Source: Legionella rowbothamii
GTDB taxonomy: Bacteria; Pseudomonadota; Gammaproteobacteria; Legionellales; Legionellaceae
Length of the DNA stretch: 64,000 nucleotides
NCBI RefSeq assembly: GCF_900639985.1
Contig: NZ_CAAAIM010000004.1
Coordinates: 186,001-250,000 of the forward strand
Reading direction: 5' to 3'
The notes under the pieces were generated by a model that saw only the letters and a program-made list of their open reading frames with translations, did not search any database and had not been told where the DNA came from. The position numbers and the translations under genes were made by a program. Positions 32,469-41,384 of this stretch are shown here, piece by piece; positions within the stretch are counted from its first letter, which is position 1; each line of letters opens with the position of its first letter.

Positions 32469-33167
32469 TTATAGGTAAAACCGATGCTTCATCCGTTCAC
32501 AATAGTCAATAAACTGAGGTTGAGTTTTAGCATAATCTTGTAGTGGAGAGGCAATCGGTGTCTCCAGGATGTTGGCCAGAAAGGCATAAGCACTAGCATC
32601 GATACTGGTGGGCTCATTACCCAACAAAAATTCCGAGGACTTTAAGAAGGTACTTAAGACCGTTAGATCCTCAACACCTAATTGATAAATCTCTGTGGTA
32701 CTATGCCTGCCAATTCCGTGTTTATAGAGATCTCCACGAATTTTTTTTTGCAGAATGATAGGAATAATTATACGCAGGGGCCATTTCAAATGGCTGAAAA
32801 AGGTATCTCGGGTAACTGGCCAATAACGCTCATCTATCCAACGGGAATACACCATGATCCAATATAAATGCTCTTCAAGTAAACGTTGTATTGCCAAAGC
32901 TTGCGCTTTTTGTTCGCTTGATATGTGACTATCTAAAGGGTCGCCATATTTTTCTTTTAGATAGCTAATGATTAAACCGCTGTCACCAAGTATTGTGCCT
33001 TCATCATTAATGGTAGGAAGTTTTTTCTTTGGTCCTTTTGTTGGGTTTACTACATAGATGGCTTCAAAAGGCAGTTTTGCCATACGCAAATAAGTTTCCA
33101 GTTTCATACAAAATGGACTAGGATTTGGCAAGGACCATTGGGGTGGAAATTGGTAGAGTTTTATCAT
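32469..33167 (-). CDS. Glutathione S-transferase-like protein (Faxc/metaxin-type)
   Basis: 232 residues from ATG 33167, with AAGGAAAG upstream; the frame is open to TTG 33188. The thioredoxin-like N-domain (IKLYQFPPQWSLPNPSPFCMKLETYLRM, with PFCMK) and DSGLIISYLKEKYGD precede an all-helical C-domain with EPTSIDASAYAFLANI. This layout is that of the Faxc/metaxin branch of the GST superfamily, whose members rarely show known GST reactions. The gene is monocistronic, flanked by hairpins on both sides. Confidence 0.75.
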   Translation of the reverse strand: MIKLYQFPPQWSLPNPSPFCMKLETYLRMAKLPFEAIYVVNPTKGPKKKLPTINDEGTILGDSGLIISYLKEKYGDPLDSHISSEQKAQALAIQRLLEEHLYWIMVYSRWIDERYWPVTRDTFFSHLKWPLRIIIPIILQKKIRGDLYKHGIGRHSTTEIYQLGVEDLTVLSTFLKSSEFLLGNEPTSIDASAYAFLANILETPIASPLQDYAKTQPQFIDYCERMKHRFYL

Positions 33168-33220
33168 CGCTTTTCTTTCCTTTATCAATGTAATTGTAAA
33201 TGTTCATCGCCAGGCTATTC

Positions 33221-33267
33221 CCGTCAAGCGAAGCAACTTAGCCTCAAAAACTATCTTCGCTTGGCGG
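33221..33267. repeat. Extragenic inverted repeat, 13-bp arms
   Basis: CCGTCAAGCGAAG (33221-33233) pairs with CTTCGCTTGGCGG (33255-33267), one G-T pair, 21-base loop. It lies between the end of mdcH and the start of the GST-like gene, both minus strand, and could end the mdc transcript. Confidence 0.6.
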
Positions 33268-33300
33268 CTTAATAGGGCTCTTGCAACAGGCCAGTCTCCA

Positions 33301-34221
33301 TTACAGCGAACGCATTATTGCCGTTAATAAACCATCTAAACTTTTATATTGGGATGTTGTAACTCGCCTTACTTCTGCTAATTGCGGATGAGCTCCCGTT
33401 AAAATAGTGCTCATTGCAGCTCCAGGCCCCAGATCAATAATGAGATCATATTGATAGGCTCCAATTAGTTCACAGACGCTATGCCATTGTAACGGTGTAT
33501 ATAATTCTTGATCCAGTAAGCATTTTTCTTGCTGGAAATCATATATTTTGGTTAATTCTAAAGGGCTGATAATGGGATAAGATAAACCTGACTGAGGCAG
33601 ATTTTTATTCATGAACTCTAATAAGAGCCCTTTTTTATCGCTGTAATAGGGCGTATGTGAAGGCAAATGCACTTTAAGAAACTTAACGTGCGCGACTTGT
33701 TGTTGCACCTCGCTAATCAGTTGGTCGAGATCCGCTATTTTTCCACCTAATACTAAATGTTGTTCGGAATTAACAATCGCGATATAACAGCGATTGCGTG
33801 CACAGACGGTCACCACCTCAGCTAAGTCAAAATTACCGCAAATAGAAAGTAAATCATAGTTTTGATTCAGCAGAGTTGCCATCAGTTGGCTGCGATAGGT
33901 GTAGAGTTTAATGCTTTCCTCTAATGATGCATCAATACTGGTGAGAAGCGCACTGATCTCCCCCAGACTATAACCCGCTAATTCAATTTGATGCAGGTGG
34001 CAAAGTGGTTTGAGCATACTAAAAAGTGTGAGCTGGTAAACACCAATAATAAGCTGGGTAAAATTTGGATTGCTAATAGGGACATTGGGTTGTAAAAAAT
34101 CGACATTGGTTAGTGATGAAAAATCGCTTAAGCGTTTCATGGCTTGATGATTTTCCTGAAAGAGGCTAAATAAGCTACTGTCTTGATAACCTTGCCCTGA
34201 AAAAACGAATAAAATCTTCAT
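33301..34221 (-). CDS. mdcH: Malonate decarboxylase, malonyl-CoA:ACP transacylase MdcH
   Basis: 306 residues. FabD-like fold: FSGQGYQ at the N-terminus, nucleophile Ser in AGYSLGEISALL, Arg in YRSQL and the catalytic His in LPSHTPYYSD. MdcH primes the malonate decarboxylase by loading malonyl from malonyl-CoA onto the carrier domain's thiol. It is the last gene of the operon and overlaps mdcB by 4 bp. FabD itself is excluded by context, not by motif alone. Confidence 0.88.
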   Translation of the reverse strand: MKILFVFSGQGYQDSSLFSLFQENHQAMKRLSDFSSLTNVDFLQPNVPISNPNFTQLIIGVYQLTLFSMLKPLCHLHQIELAGYSLGEISALLTSIDASLEESIKLYTYRSQLMATLLNQNYDLLSICGNFDLAEVVTVCARNRCYIAIVNSEQHLVLGGKIADLDQLISEVQQQVAHVKFLKVHLPSHTPYYSDKKGLLLEFMNKNLPQSGLSYPIISPLELTKIYDFQQEKCLLDQELYTPLQWHSVCELIGAYQYDLIIDLGPGAAMSTILTGAHPQLAEVRRVTTSQYKSLDGLLTAIMRSL

Positions 34222-35060
34222 CGTGATTTCCTTGAGAATACATGGCGTAAGAAATAAATAAGTCCCAACATGTCTGCAACACCTCCAGGACTAATATTGC
34301 ATTGAGAAAATAATAAATGCAGGCGAATCGCCTCGTTCATAGATTGTGCGCGATTCTCTAAGGAGATACTTTGCTTGATATGATAACGGGCGAATTGTAA
34401 GCCCTCAGGACCTGTGCGATACAGGATATTGATGTCATCCATTGCCAATAATAACTGCTGATAGGCCAGCAAGCCAAAAAACTCTTTATCATGTTGAATC
34501 TCTGATAAAGCGGAATAGGTATCAAAAACCAGTTTATAGCCATCTATTGCCATTTGTTTGGCATCTGCTACTGCATATTTATTTTTGACTAGGCTGCCGT
34601 GAGTATTAGTATTTTGGTGATGTTTCTGTAAGTAATGGGCCCATTCATCCATAATTGTAAAATGCAAATCTTGAGGATAAAACGTTTTATACTGGATGCT
34701 TAATTTACATATACTGCTGCACATGATGCCCAAGGCAAAAATTGCTCCACGGTGGGTATTAACTCCAGCGGTTATCTGATGCATGGTTTGTTCGGCCTGC
34801 AAGCCGAGTTTAACAAGTTCCAATCGTGGTGCATTTAGGGCTGCATGTTGTCCGACTTCCACGAAATAATGGCGTAAGCCAAAGAGGCTGCGAAAAAATA
34901 AAGCGCCATTCATGTCGTGATGTGCACCATTATCAACAAAACTTACTAAGCCTGGCTTGGGGTATAGGGATATTTCGTCGTAAAGCGCACGCACCGCTAT
35001 TTTGGCATAATAACGGGCCATTTTATTGGGGCTAGAAACAGAGGGAGGGGTATGCTGCAT
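34218..35060 (-). CDS. mdcB: Triphosphoribosyl-dephospho-CoA synthase MdcB
   Basis: 280 residues. CitG/MdcB family motifs: LYPKPGLVSFVDNGAHHDM, RSLFGLRHYF, AGVNTHRGAIFALGIM and the C-terminal NISPGGVADMLGLIYFL. It joins ATP-derived ribose phosphate to dephospho-CoA to make the precursor of the carrier-bound prosthetic group 2'-(5''-phosphoribosyl)-3'-dephospho-CoA. The start lies 29 bp inside mdcG; the end overlaps mdcH by 4 bp. Confidence 0.92.
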   Translation of the reverse strand: MQHTPPSVSSPNKMARYYAKIAVRALYDEISLYPKPGLVSFVDNGAHHDMNGALFFRSLFGLRHYFVEVGQHAALNAPRLELVKLGLQAEQTMHQITAGVNTHRGAIFALGIMCSSICKLSIQYKTFYPQDLHFTIMDEWAHYLQKHHQNTNTHGSLVKNKYAVADAKQMAIDGYKLVFDTYSALSEIQHDKEFFGLLAYQQLLLAMDDINILYRTGPEGLQFARYHIKQSISLENRAQSMNEAIRLHLLFSQCNISPGGVADMLGLIYFLRHVFSRKSR

Positions 35061-35646
35061 AGAGTTCCTCTCTGCTTAATAAACGTACGTTATTAATGGA
35101 CTTAAATAAAATGGAATCACTACTTTGCAATAACTCGGGTAGCGAGCAATCTCCCCATAGAGGAAAGCGTATTTCGCCATCAATATGAAGTACCTTACTT
35201 TTATGGGACAGTTCTTTATAGAGTCGTCCGAAGTCAGTAAGTGATTGCGCCTCATAGACAATCAGTACATCTAAATCAGAATTAGCTTGTACATAGGATT
35301 CTTGGGTAAGATACTGCCAACAATAAGAGCCATAGACTTTTATATCCGCAGGAGTCTCCAGTAGTACGGAGGGAAATACGTCCGCAAACTTAGGGAGCTC
35401 TTGGCGTTGAGCTATTTTAGATTTTGACACCTGATAGCTGAGGCGTAATTTTCGCTGTTGGTGGTTAAAGTAGGGGAGGGCGAGTTGAATTTGCCCAGAT
35501 GCAATGTCTTGAGGTTGTCGGGAGCATATAAAGGGATAGCCGCGGTTCAACCAGTATTGAAATAAACGCTGTTGTTCCTCTGAATGCTCACTTGCCGCTA
35601 TTGTAGTGGGATTCAAGTAACATAAGGTATGTCTGGCGTAACTCAT
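35032..35646 (-). CDS. mdcG: Malonate decarboxylase holo-ACP synthase MdcG
   Basis: 204 residues. The nucleotidyltransferase core is visible as VYGSYCWQYLTQ followed by NSDLDVLIVY (metal-binding Asp pair), as expected for MdcG/CitX-type phosphoribosyl-dephospho-CoA transferases. It attaches the prosthetic group to the carrier serine, here in the MdcC part of the fused protein. The start overlaps mdcE by 4 bp. Confidence 0.88.
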   Translation of the reverse strand: MSYARHTLCYLNPTTIAASEHSEEQQRLFQYWLNRGYPFICSRQPQDIASGQIQLALPYFNHQQRKLRLSYQVSKSKIAQRQELPKFADVFPSVLLETPADIKVYGSYCWQYLTQESYVQANSDLDVLIVYEAQSLTDFGRLYKELSHKSKVLHIDGEIRFPLWGDCSLPELLQSSDSILFKSINNVRLLSREELYAAYPSLCF

Positions 35647-36359
35647 AGGTTTTCAATCGTGTTAATTAGATCAAAGGCCATTTGGCGCCCACCATATTTT
35701 TTTCCAAGTTCTGCGCGATTATCTTCAGTAATATTATCTTCTGTTAAAGTCATTAATAGTTTTTCGGATACTTCATTTAAATGCAGTACTTCATGTAAGC
35801 CGCCCAGTTTTTTAAAGTTATCTACGCCGGGTGCAAACACAGCTGAGGTTTCACTGATTTTGCGGAGCAAATCAATGTCTAATTTAGTGACTTTAGCCAT
35901 ACCTTCCAACCACATGACGGCTAATTCGGTATTATGCAATGCATAAATACGGTCGGCCATCATACCAAAGGCGATGAAGCTGCCCCCGATGGCTTGATTG
36001 TAGACTAAGGCGATGAGTTTATTGCCATTTTTCCGGGCCAGGTGTAAACAGCTCAATAAATGAGAAAAATAGCCATACATGCCCAGCCACTCATCACGCA
36101 CCGATAACTTTTGGCCAATGACATTAGTAAGCAAGACAATAGGATCTTGATTTTTACTTTTAACTAGCTGCAAGACCTGATTGGCCATTTCCATGGCTTC
36201 CTCTACACCAAATTCGGTATTTTCAATGGTTCCGAGTATATTAAATTGTCTGTTTTTTATTTTGCCGTTGCCAAAGATAATTTGCTGATTGACTTGGGTT
36301 TCCGCTGTATCAAAACAGTCTTCAATTAGTTGTTGAGCGGTAATTTGATCACTGGACAT
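35643..36359 (-). CDS. mdcE: Malonate decarboxylase gamma subunit MdcE
   Basis: 238 residues with a carboxyltransferase (crotonase-like) fold: VLLTNVIGQKLSVRDEWLGM, NKLIALVYNQAIGGSFIAFGMMADRIYAL and PGVDNFKKLGGLHEVL. With the beta subunit it forms the decarboxylase that releases CO2 from malonyl-S-ACP to give acetyl-S-ACP. The start lies 11 bp inside the fused mdcCD gene. Confidence 0.9.
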   Translation of the reverse strand: MSSDQITAQQLIEDCFDTAETQVNQQIIFGNGKIKNRQFNILGTIENTEFGVEEAMEMANQVLQLVKSKNQDPIVLLTNVIGQKLSVRDEWLGMYGYFSHLLSCLHLARKNGNKLIALVYNQAIGGSFIAFGMMADRIYALHNTELAVMWLEGMAKVTKLDIDLLRKISETSAVFAPGVDNFKKLGGLHEVLHLNEVSEKLLMTLTEDNITEDNRAELGKKYGGRQMAFDLINTIENL

Positions 36360-37551
36360 GATTTTTCCCCTTATTGGCTAAGGCTAAAAATTGTAAATCC
36401 GTACAATTAAAAACATCTTGCTCATCCAGTTCGGGATGATACTTTTTCAGCCATTCTCCCTCTTCAGTGCAGTGCTTGGCGGAAATGATTCGCTGTTGTA
36501 ATCGTTCATGCTGGACAAGAACGGTGTCTAAATTAAGTTTTGGGTTAGAGTCGTGCAGGGCATTGTTTATGGCTTCACGTATATCGGCCATTTTATTCGA
36601 GGTATAAGCTTGTACAGCTTGCTGCAAAAAGCGGGTTCTGCCGCCATAAACGCGCCAAATTAATGCACGGTCGCTGCTGTCAAATACCTCTGCTCCTTTT
36701 ACGGCTTGAATAACTTCGGCACCTGAAACGCCGATGCGGGCCCCTTGATTTACAATGAGATAATCTAAGGTACCGCTGATTATTCCCATGCCCCCATAGG
36801 CGCCATTACTACCACAAATTACGCCAATCGTTTTTATGCCAGCAGAACGTGCATCTAAAATGGAGCGAATAATTTCTGAAATTTCAATTTCGCCAACATT
36901 GGCTTCTTGTAAACGTACACCACCACTGTCAATTAGGAAGACTAGGGCCTCTAGTTTCTTTTTAATAGTGTATTTAATTAAGCCATTAATTTTGGCGCCA
37001 TGAACTTCGCCAACTGCGCCACCAATAAAATCTTTTTGCTGAGCCGCGATAGCTATCGCTCTTCCGCCAATTTGCGCGGTACCAATGATGACCCCATCAT
37101 CGGTTTCTACCTGCATCTTTAATTGCGGTAGCGTGGGGCTTGGTGTATCTATATCTAGAAGAAATTCGGTAAAGGTTTGAGCATCCACTAAGGAGTATAT
37201 GCGGCTGCGTGCATTGGCTTCGAGGTAATTTTCTTTGGGGGCATAGCCTGATTGATAGGTTTCGATTGCTTGGCGTAAGCGCAGGGCAACAACAGGAGGC
37301 GTTGCGCCGGCATCATTCAGTGTAATGTCAAGCGCTGCGAAGGGGTACTCTTCAATATAGCGTTCAATGACCGCATCCCAGGTTGCCTTAAAGCCAGAAA
37401 TCAAAGTATTGACCCGAATAATGGTTTGCATTGAGGTCACATTCGCCTTAATGATTACTTCTAAATTGCCTGAGCCTGCAACCCCAACTTTAATTACGGG
37501 AGCTGTAGTTAATTTTTTTTCCAGGTTAAATGCATATTGATACGTATCCAT
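36349..37551 (-). CDS. Fused malonate decarboxylase acyl carrier (MdcC) and beta subunit (MdcD)
   Basis: 400 residues; normal MdcD has about 290. Residues 1-100 are a complete MdcC carrier: KVGVAGSGNLEVII holds the serine (Ser27) that carries the phosphoribosyl-dephospho-CoA arm, and LNDAGATPPVVALRLRQAIE ends the domain. From about residue 115 it is MdcD: ARSRIYSLVDA, IGTAQIGGRAIAIAAQQKDFIGGAVGEVHGAK, LIDSGGVRLQEANVG and GSNGAYGGMGI. There is no stop or restart between them. In described operons mdcC is a separate gene between mdcA and mdcD. The fusion keeps the order A-C-D and should tether the substrate arm to the decarboxylase. Neighbours: 7 bp after mdcA, 11-bp overlap with mdcE. Confidence 0.9.
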   Translation of the reverse strand: MDTYQYAFNLEKKLTTAPVIKVGVAGSGNLEVIIKANVTSMQTIIRVNTLISGFKATWDAVIERYIEEYPFAALDITLNDAGATPPVVALRLRQAIETYQSGYAPKENYLEANARSRIYSLVDAQTFTEFLLDIDTPSPTLPQLKMQVETDDGVIIGTAQIGGRAIAIAAQQKDFIGGAVGEVHGAKINGLIKYTIKKKLEALVFLIDSGGVRLQEANVGEIEISEIIRSILDARSAGIKTIGVICGSNGAYGGMGIISGTLDYLIVNQGARIGVSGAEVIQAVKGAEVFDSSDRALIWRVYGGRTRFLQQAVQAYTSNKMADIREAINNALHDSNPKLNLDTVLVQHERLQQRIISAKHCTEEGEWLKKYHPELDEQDVFNCTDLQFLALANKGKNHVQ

Positions 37552-37558
37552 AATTTTC

Positions 37559-39202
37559 CTACCAATTCCTGAATTTATTTGGAGGGCAATAAAGCCCTTG
37601 TGATATTTCTACCAAATCATGAATGTTCTTAGCGGCAAGTAAATCACGGTCCGCGTCTTTTAAGCTGATTTTTAAATCTTCCGGGCGTTGAATTACTCCT
37701 CGATGGCGTAGTTCATCGACCATCGTTTTATTTCGTTTTAATCCCATGGGGGTGTAGCCGGCAACGCCACGAATCGCCTGTTCGCGCTCATCCAGGTTTT
37801 TACATAATAATAAATTTGCAATTCCTTCCTCAGTAACGACATGGGATATATCATCCCCATAAATCATGACCGGGGGTAAGTCTGCTTGCATCTCTTGTTG
37901 CAATTCCCAGGCATCTAGTTTTTCGACAAATGTAGGCTTTCCCGCACTTTGGAAGGTTTCAACCATCTGAATAACCAGTTTACGGCCACGCGGTATCGCT
38001 TGAGGATTATGGTTATTTTTTTCCTGCCCCGCTTTAAGCCAGGCATAAGAGGAATGGCGTCGTCCTAAGGAGTCACAGCCCATATTCGGTGCTCCTCCAA
38101 AACCGGCAATCCGGCCTTTGGTTGCGGTAGAACTATTAGCTTGGGGGTCCATTTGCAATGTGGCGCCAATAAAGACATCACAAGCATAATGTCCTGCGAG
38201 TTGACCAAAGAGACGATTAGAACGTAAAGAGCCATCACGGCCGGTAAAAAAGACATTAGGACGAGCTCGTACATATTCATTCATTCCTACCTCGCCACCC
38301 ACACAAAATATAGATTCGACAAAGCCTGCTTCGATTGCAGGTATTAAGGTAGGCAATGGATTAACCATCCAATGTTTGCAAATACTTCCCTTCAACCCTA
38401 AAGATTCCGCGTAAGTGGGTAGGATTAATTCAATGGCACAGGTATTAAAGCCAACCCCATGATTTAAACGATTGACTTGATATGGCGCATAAATTCCTTT
38501 AATAACCATCATGGCCATGAGGATTTTAACTTCATCAATCAAGGCGGGATCGCGGGTAAACAGTGGCTCAATATAGGCCGGATTAGGAGCTTGCACTACG
38601 GCATCAATCCAGTCTCCTGGAATATCGATTCGGGGGAGGGTATCGACTAGCTCATTGACTTGCGCTATGACTAAACCATTCTTAAATGCGGTTGCTTCAA
38701 CGATGCTTGGCGTTTCTTCAGTATTTGCTCCGGTATAGAGATTGCCTTGATGATCTGCTTTTTCTGCGGTTATCAGTGCAATATTGGGAGTTAGATCCAT
38801 GGCATAACGCGCATAAAGCTCATTGTAGGTATGAATATTACCAATTTCTATTTGGTTTCGCTGAATCATAATTGCCAGGCGTGTTGCCTGGGGACCGGCA
38901 AAAGAAAAATCTATTTTTGCGGCAATTTGACGTTCAAATAGATCTAAGTGTTCTGCAAGTGTTACTGCCGATTGAATCATGTGCAGCCCATGTATTTTTT
39001 TAGGGTTCATGGTGCAGAGGCTGCGGGCAAGAAAGTCGGCTTGTTTTTGATTATCTCCTTCCACACAAACCCGGTCGTAGGGTTTTATCGCGGCTTCCAG
39101 TAAGGCAACGATATCTTTTTCTAAAACGATTTTTCCATTTAAAAATGGTTTAATATTGGCAAGCCGCTGCTCGTAATCCTGACGATCTTTATCCCAATCC
39201 AT
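37559..39202 (-). CDS. mdcA: Malonate decarboxylase alpha subunit MdcA (acetyl-ACP:malonate transferase)
   Basis: 547 residues, full length. Conserved regions include DRVCVEGDNQKQADFLARSL, MNEYVRARPNVFFTGRDGS, GRIAGFGGAPNMGCD and KPTFVEKLDAWELQQE. The subunit exchanges the acetyl group on the carrier for malonate, forming malonyl-S-ACP. First gene of the mdc operon; the ATG follows a 230-bp region with a hairpin (39305-39339). No LysR-type mdcR and no malonate transporter (mdcLM, mdcF, madLM) is in the window. Confidence 0.94.
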   Translation of the reverse strand: MDWDKDRQDYEQRLANIKPFLNGKIVLEKDIVALLEAAIKPYDRVCVEGDNQKQADFLARSLCTMNPKKIHGLHMIQSAVTLAEHLDLFERQIAAKIDFSFAGPQATRLAIMIQRNQIEIGNIHTYNELYARYAMDLTPNIALITAEKADHQGNLYTGANTEETPSIVEATAFKNGLVIAQVNELVDTLPRIDIPGDWIDAVVQAPNPAYIEPLFTRDPALIDEVKILMAMMVIKGIYAPYQVNRLNHGVGFNTCAIELILPTYAESLGLKGSICKHWMVNPLPTLIPAIEAGFVESIFCVGGEVGMNEYVRARPNVFFTGRDGSLRSNRLFGQLAGHYACDVFIGATLQMDPQANSSTATKGRIAGFGGAPNMGCDSLGRRHSSYAWLKAGQEKNNHNPQAIPRGRKLVIQMVETFQSAGKPTFVEKLDAWELQQEMQADLPPVMIYGDDISHVVTEEGIANLLLCKNLDEREQAIRGVAGYTPMGLKRNKTMVDELRHRGVIQRPEDLKISLKDADRDLLAAKNIHDLVEISQGLYCPPNKFRNW

Positions 39203-39304
39203 AGTGATCTCGGCAAATAGTGAATTTGATCCTTAATGAAAATAATGTAGCACAATTATTATTAAGGAGGAGATTTTTTTATAAGAGTACTTTAAGACTA
39301 AGTT

Positions 39305-39339
39305 TCTCCTGAAACGGGTACCGTGTCTCATTCAGGAGA
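39305..39339. repeat. Inverted repeat upstream of mdcA
   Basis: TCTCCTGAA and TTCAGGAGA (perfect 9-bp arms) flank a 17-base loop, followed on the plus strand by TTTTCTTCTT. It lies between the sedolisin fragment and the mdcA start, so it could be a plus-strand terminator, an operator or an extragenic palindrome; the sequence does not decide. Confidence 0.4.
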
Positions 39340-39433
39340 TTTTCTTCTTGCGTTCCGAGATAATGTGTCATTAAGAAGCCATGAATGGAACAAAAATGGG
39401 TAGATTAGGCGAACCAAGCCCAACGACATCATT

Positions 39434-40030
39434 CTAATACTGGTTTTCATTCATAGTCAGCGAGGAGTCCCAGTTGAAGGTTACTTGGCGGTGACACCAA
39501 TAGCTCTGATCAAATAAGGTAAAGGCATAAATAGGCGCATTGGGTGGATTGGGAACGGTACCGTCAATAATTCGGTGAGGCGGAGTTATAAAGTTCAGTC
39601 CTTGATTCTGCAACAATACTTGATCAAAGGTATATAAGTATTGTGCTGATAAACCTATGGTCGCTTTACTTTGTAACATAGGCGCCTGATTGATTAATGT
39701 TAAGGTTGCAGAATACAAAGGACAAGCAACACTCGTACCTCCAAAAATACAGCCATTGTCGCAACCATTGGTGTAATATGCGATGATCCCTGTGTGAATA
39801 TCTGCCAGCATGGCAATATCAGCAACAGCGCGCATCCCACCATAACTGCCCATAACTCCATAGCCTCCAGCAGTAAATCCTTGGAACGTACTGTTATTCT
39901 GCCATGCGGGGGCGCCATATAGTTGGCTGATACCATCGGTGCTTCCTGCATAAAAACCAGAAGAAGGATAAGCACTTCCCCAACGTCGATTTAGTCTAGT
40001 AAAGCGATTGTAAAAGCAAGGGTTTTGCAA
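39434..40030 (-). pseudogene. C-terminal fragment of an S53 (sedolisin-type) serine peptidase
   Basis: 198 residues corresponding only to the end of a sedolisin/subtilisin-fold peptidase. GGTSVACPLYSATLTLINQ is the block with the catalytic Ser in the S53 GTSxxxP motif, and AVADIAMLADIHTGIIAYY precedes it as in sedolisins. The catalytic Glu/Asp half and any signal peptide are missing upstream, and the first residues (MQNPCFYNRFTRLNRR) look unlike the family, so the 5' end seems lost or shifted. I call it a decayed gene. An intact small protein is less likely. Confidence 0.75.
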
Positions 40031-40158
40031 TTTTATCGTGGTTCAGGCTCAACGTTTTTTTCAAAGGAGTTAAACATGTAGTGCTAATTCTTGCTGCAAA
40101 TGCCGTACGTGATTGGTATCAAGGCAAAGAGTTAGGTTGGTTAAAAAATAAAGGGTAA
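40027..40158 (+). pseudogene. Orphan C-terminal gene fragment
   Basis: A frame open only from 40003 to a stop at 40156 encodes AILSWFRLNVFFKGVKH, then VVLILAANAVRDWYQGKELG and LKNKG. It has a hydrophobic segment and an amphipathic, protein-like end but no start codon with a ribosome site. It abuts the truncated S53 gene at 40030, suggesting a deletion junction that joined two remnants. Family not recognised. Confidence 0.4.
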
Positions 40159-40237
40159 ATACTAAAAATAATCATTTGCATTAGCTGCGTTGAGGTTGTT
40201 ACCATGCGCATTCCCTTTATTAATTGATGGACTATTT

Positions 40238-40930
40238 ATGAGGAATCTTGCTGGAACACTAACCAATGCAACTGGAAGTTTGGTGGATTTTTATAACCTT
40301 GGAGGATTAGCAATACAAAGGACTAAAAATTCATTGTGGGGTTTATGGACATATTACAGCTGGCGGGAGTTAGCTATTCGCGCCAGTCTTTTAACAGCTA
40401 CCGTACTCTGCGCCGCAGTGGCTGCGAATACTTGTGAGGATGAGCAGTGTTCTTCGCTGTTAAGAGGTACTGGGGGCGCGGCTTTTGGTTTTTTTGTAGG
40501 GCATGCTGTTGCTATGGCGCCTACACTCAAACGACGCCTAAAACTTAAAAATGACGCTTATGAATTTCAGGATCAAACCAGAGAATTACTAGTGGCATTG
40601 AAAACAACGGATGTTGAAAACACACAGCAGATAGAGGATATTTCTGAACATATTAACCAATTCTGTACCTACCTGAAAAACCTATCTTTGCCTGTTACTA
40701 AACGAGGTGATGGGATCTTGAATTTAGTGAAAATTAAGGGAGCGTCTCGTGCCGCTTATCGGCAACTTAATGAGTTAGTCACTGTATTGGAACACAGTGA
40801 GGAGCATGAGCGTACGCAGTTGTTAGAGGAGGCCCTGCGTTTTTGGGCACAAGATCATAAGTCCTTATTCAATGAGCTAATCAATAAAAAAGAGGATGCC
40901 GCGGTGACTTATAGTAGTCCAAAAATGTAA
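40238..40930 (+). CDS. Unknown protein with a hydrophobic hairpin; possible effector
   Basis: 230 residues from ATG 40238; the frame is open to TTG 40190. Two short membrane-like segments lie near the N-terminus (about 47-64, ASLLTATVLCAAVAANT, and 74-95, GTGGAAFGFFVGHAVAMA) separated by a cysteine-containing loop. The rest is soluble, helical and charged, with coiled-coil character (HSEEHERTQLLEEALRFW), ending in a polar tail. No family recognised. A membrane-inserting effector is a possibility based on layout only. Confidence 0.55.
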   Translation: MRNLAGTLTNATGSLVDFYNLGGLAIQRTKNSLWGLWTYYSWRELAIRASLLTATVLCAAVAANTCEDEQCSSLLRGTGGAAFGFFVGHAVAMAPTLKRRLKLKNDAYEFQDQTRELLVALKTTDVENTQQIEDISEHINQFCTYLKNLSLPVTKRGDGILNLVKIKGASRAAYRQLNELVTVLEHSEEHERTQLLEEALRFWAQDHKSLFNELINKKEDAAVTYSSPKM

Positions 40931-40941
40931 CAAAAAATGAA

Positions 40942-40969
40942 GCTCGTATTAGACTGTACTAATACGGGC
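40942..40969. terminator. Hairpin after the 40.2-kb gene
   Basis: GCTCGTATTAG pairs with CTAATACGGGC (one G-T pair, 6-base loop) 12 bp past the stop codon. No T-run follows. Likely an extragenic palindrome that can act as a transcript end. Confidence 0.5.
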
Positions 40970-41125
40970 TACGACTTCTACGCTAGCTCATCTACCCACA
41001 AGCAAGGTAAACCCTAATAGATTTTCAATAAAAATTGACCCAGTATTCTAGTGCTATTTAATCTTACTTAAATAATGAAAAATAAGTAATAACCTGAGTA
41101 AAGATAAATTTCATCAAGGAATATT

Positions 41126-41338
41126 ATGTCTGAAAAAATAAAAGGGACCGTTAAGTGGTTCAACGAGCGTAAAGGCTTTGGATTTATTCAAAGTGAGGGT
41201 AAGGATTACTTTGTGCACTTTAGTTCTATTCAAGAAAGTGGTTTTAAAACACTGCGAGAAGGAGAGCTGGTTCTATTTAAATACGGGCATGGGCAAAAGG
41301 GACTTTGCGCTGAAGAAGTTCAAGTTGTTGTTCAGTAA
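41126..41338 (+). CDS. Cold-shock domain protein (CspA family)
   Basis: 70 residues, one cold-shock domain with RNP1 KGFGFIQ and RNP2 YFVHFSSI and the usual start [16 protein letters not shown]. These proteins bind single-stranded RNA/DNA and melt RNA structure, acting in cold adaptation and general expression. AAGGA precedes the ATG. Single gene with a long leader region that I cannot resolve into a thermosensor. Confidence 0.95.
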   Translation: MSEKIKGTVKWFNERKGFGFIQSEGKDYFVHFSSIQESGFKTLREGELVLFKYGHGQKGLCAEEVQVVVQ

Positions 41339-41384
41339 TATTCATAATTATGGAATAAGGGCCTAAATATACGCACTGTGCGGT

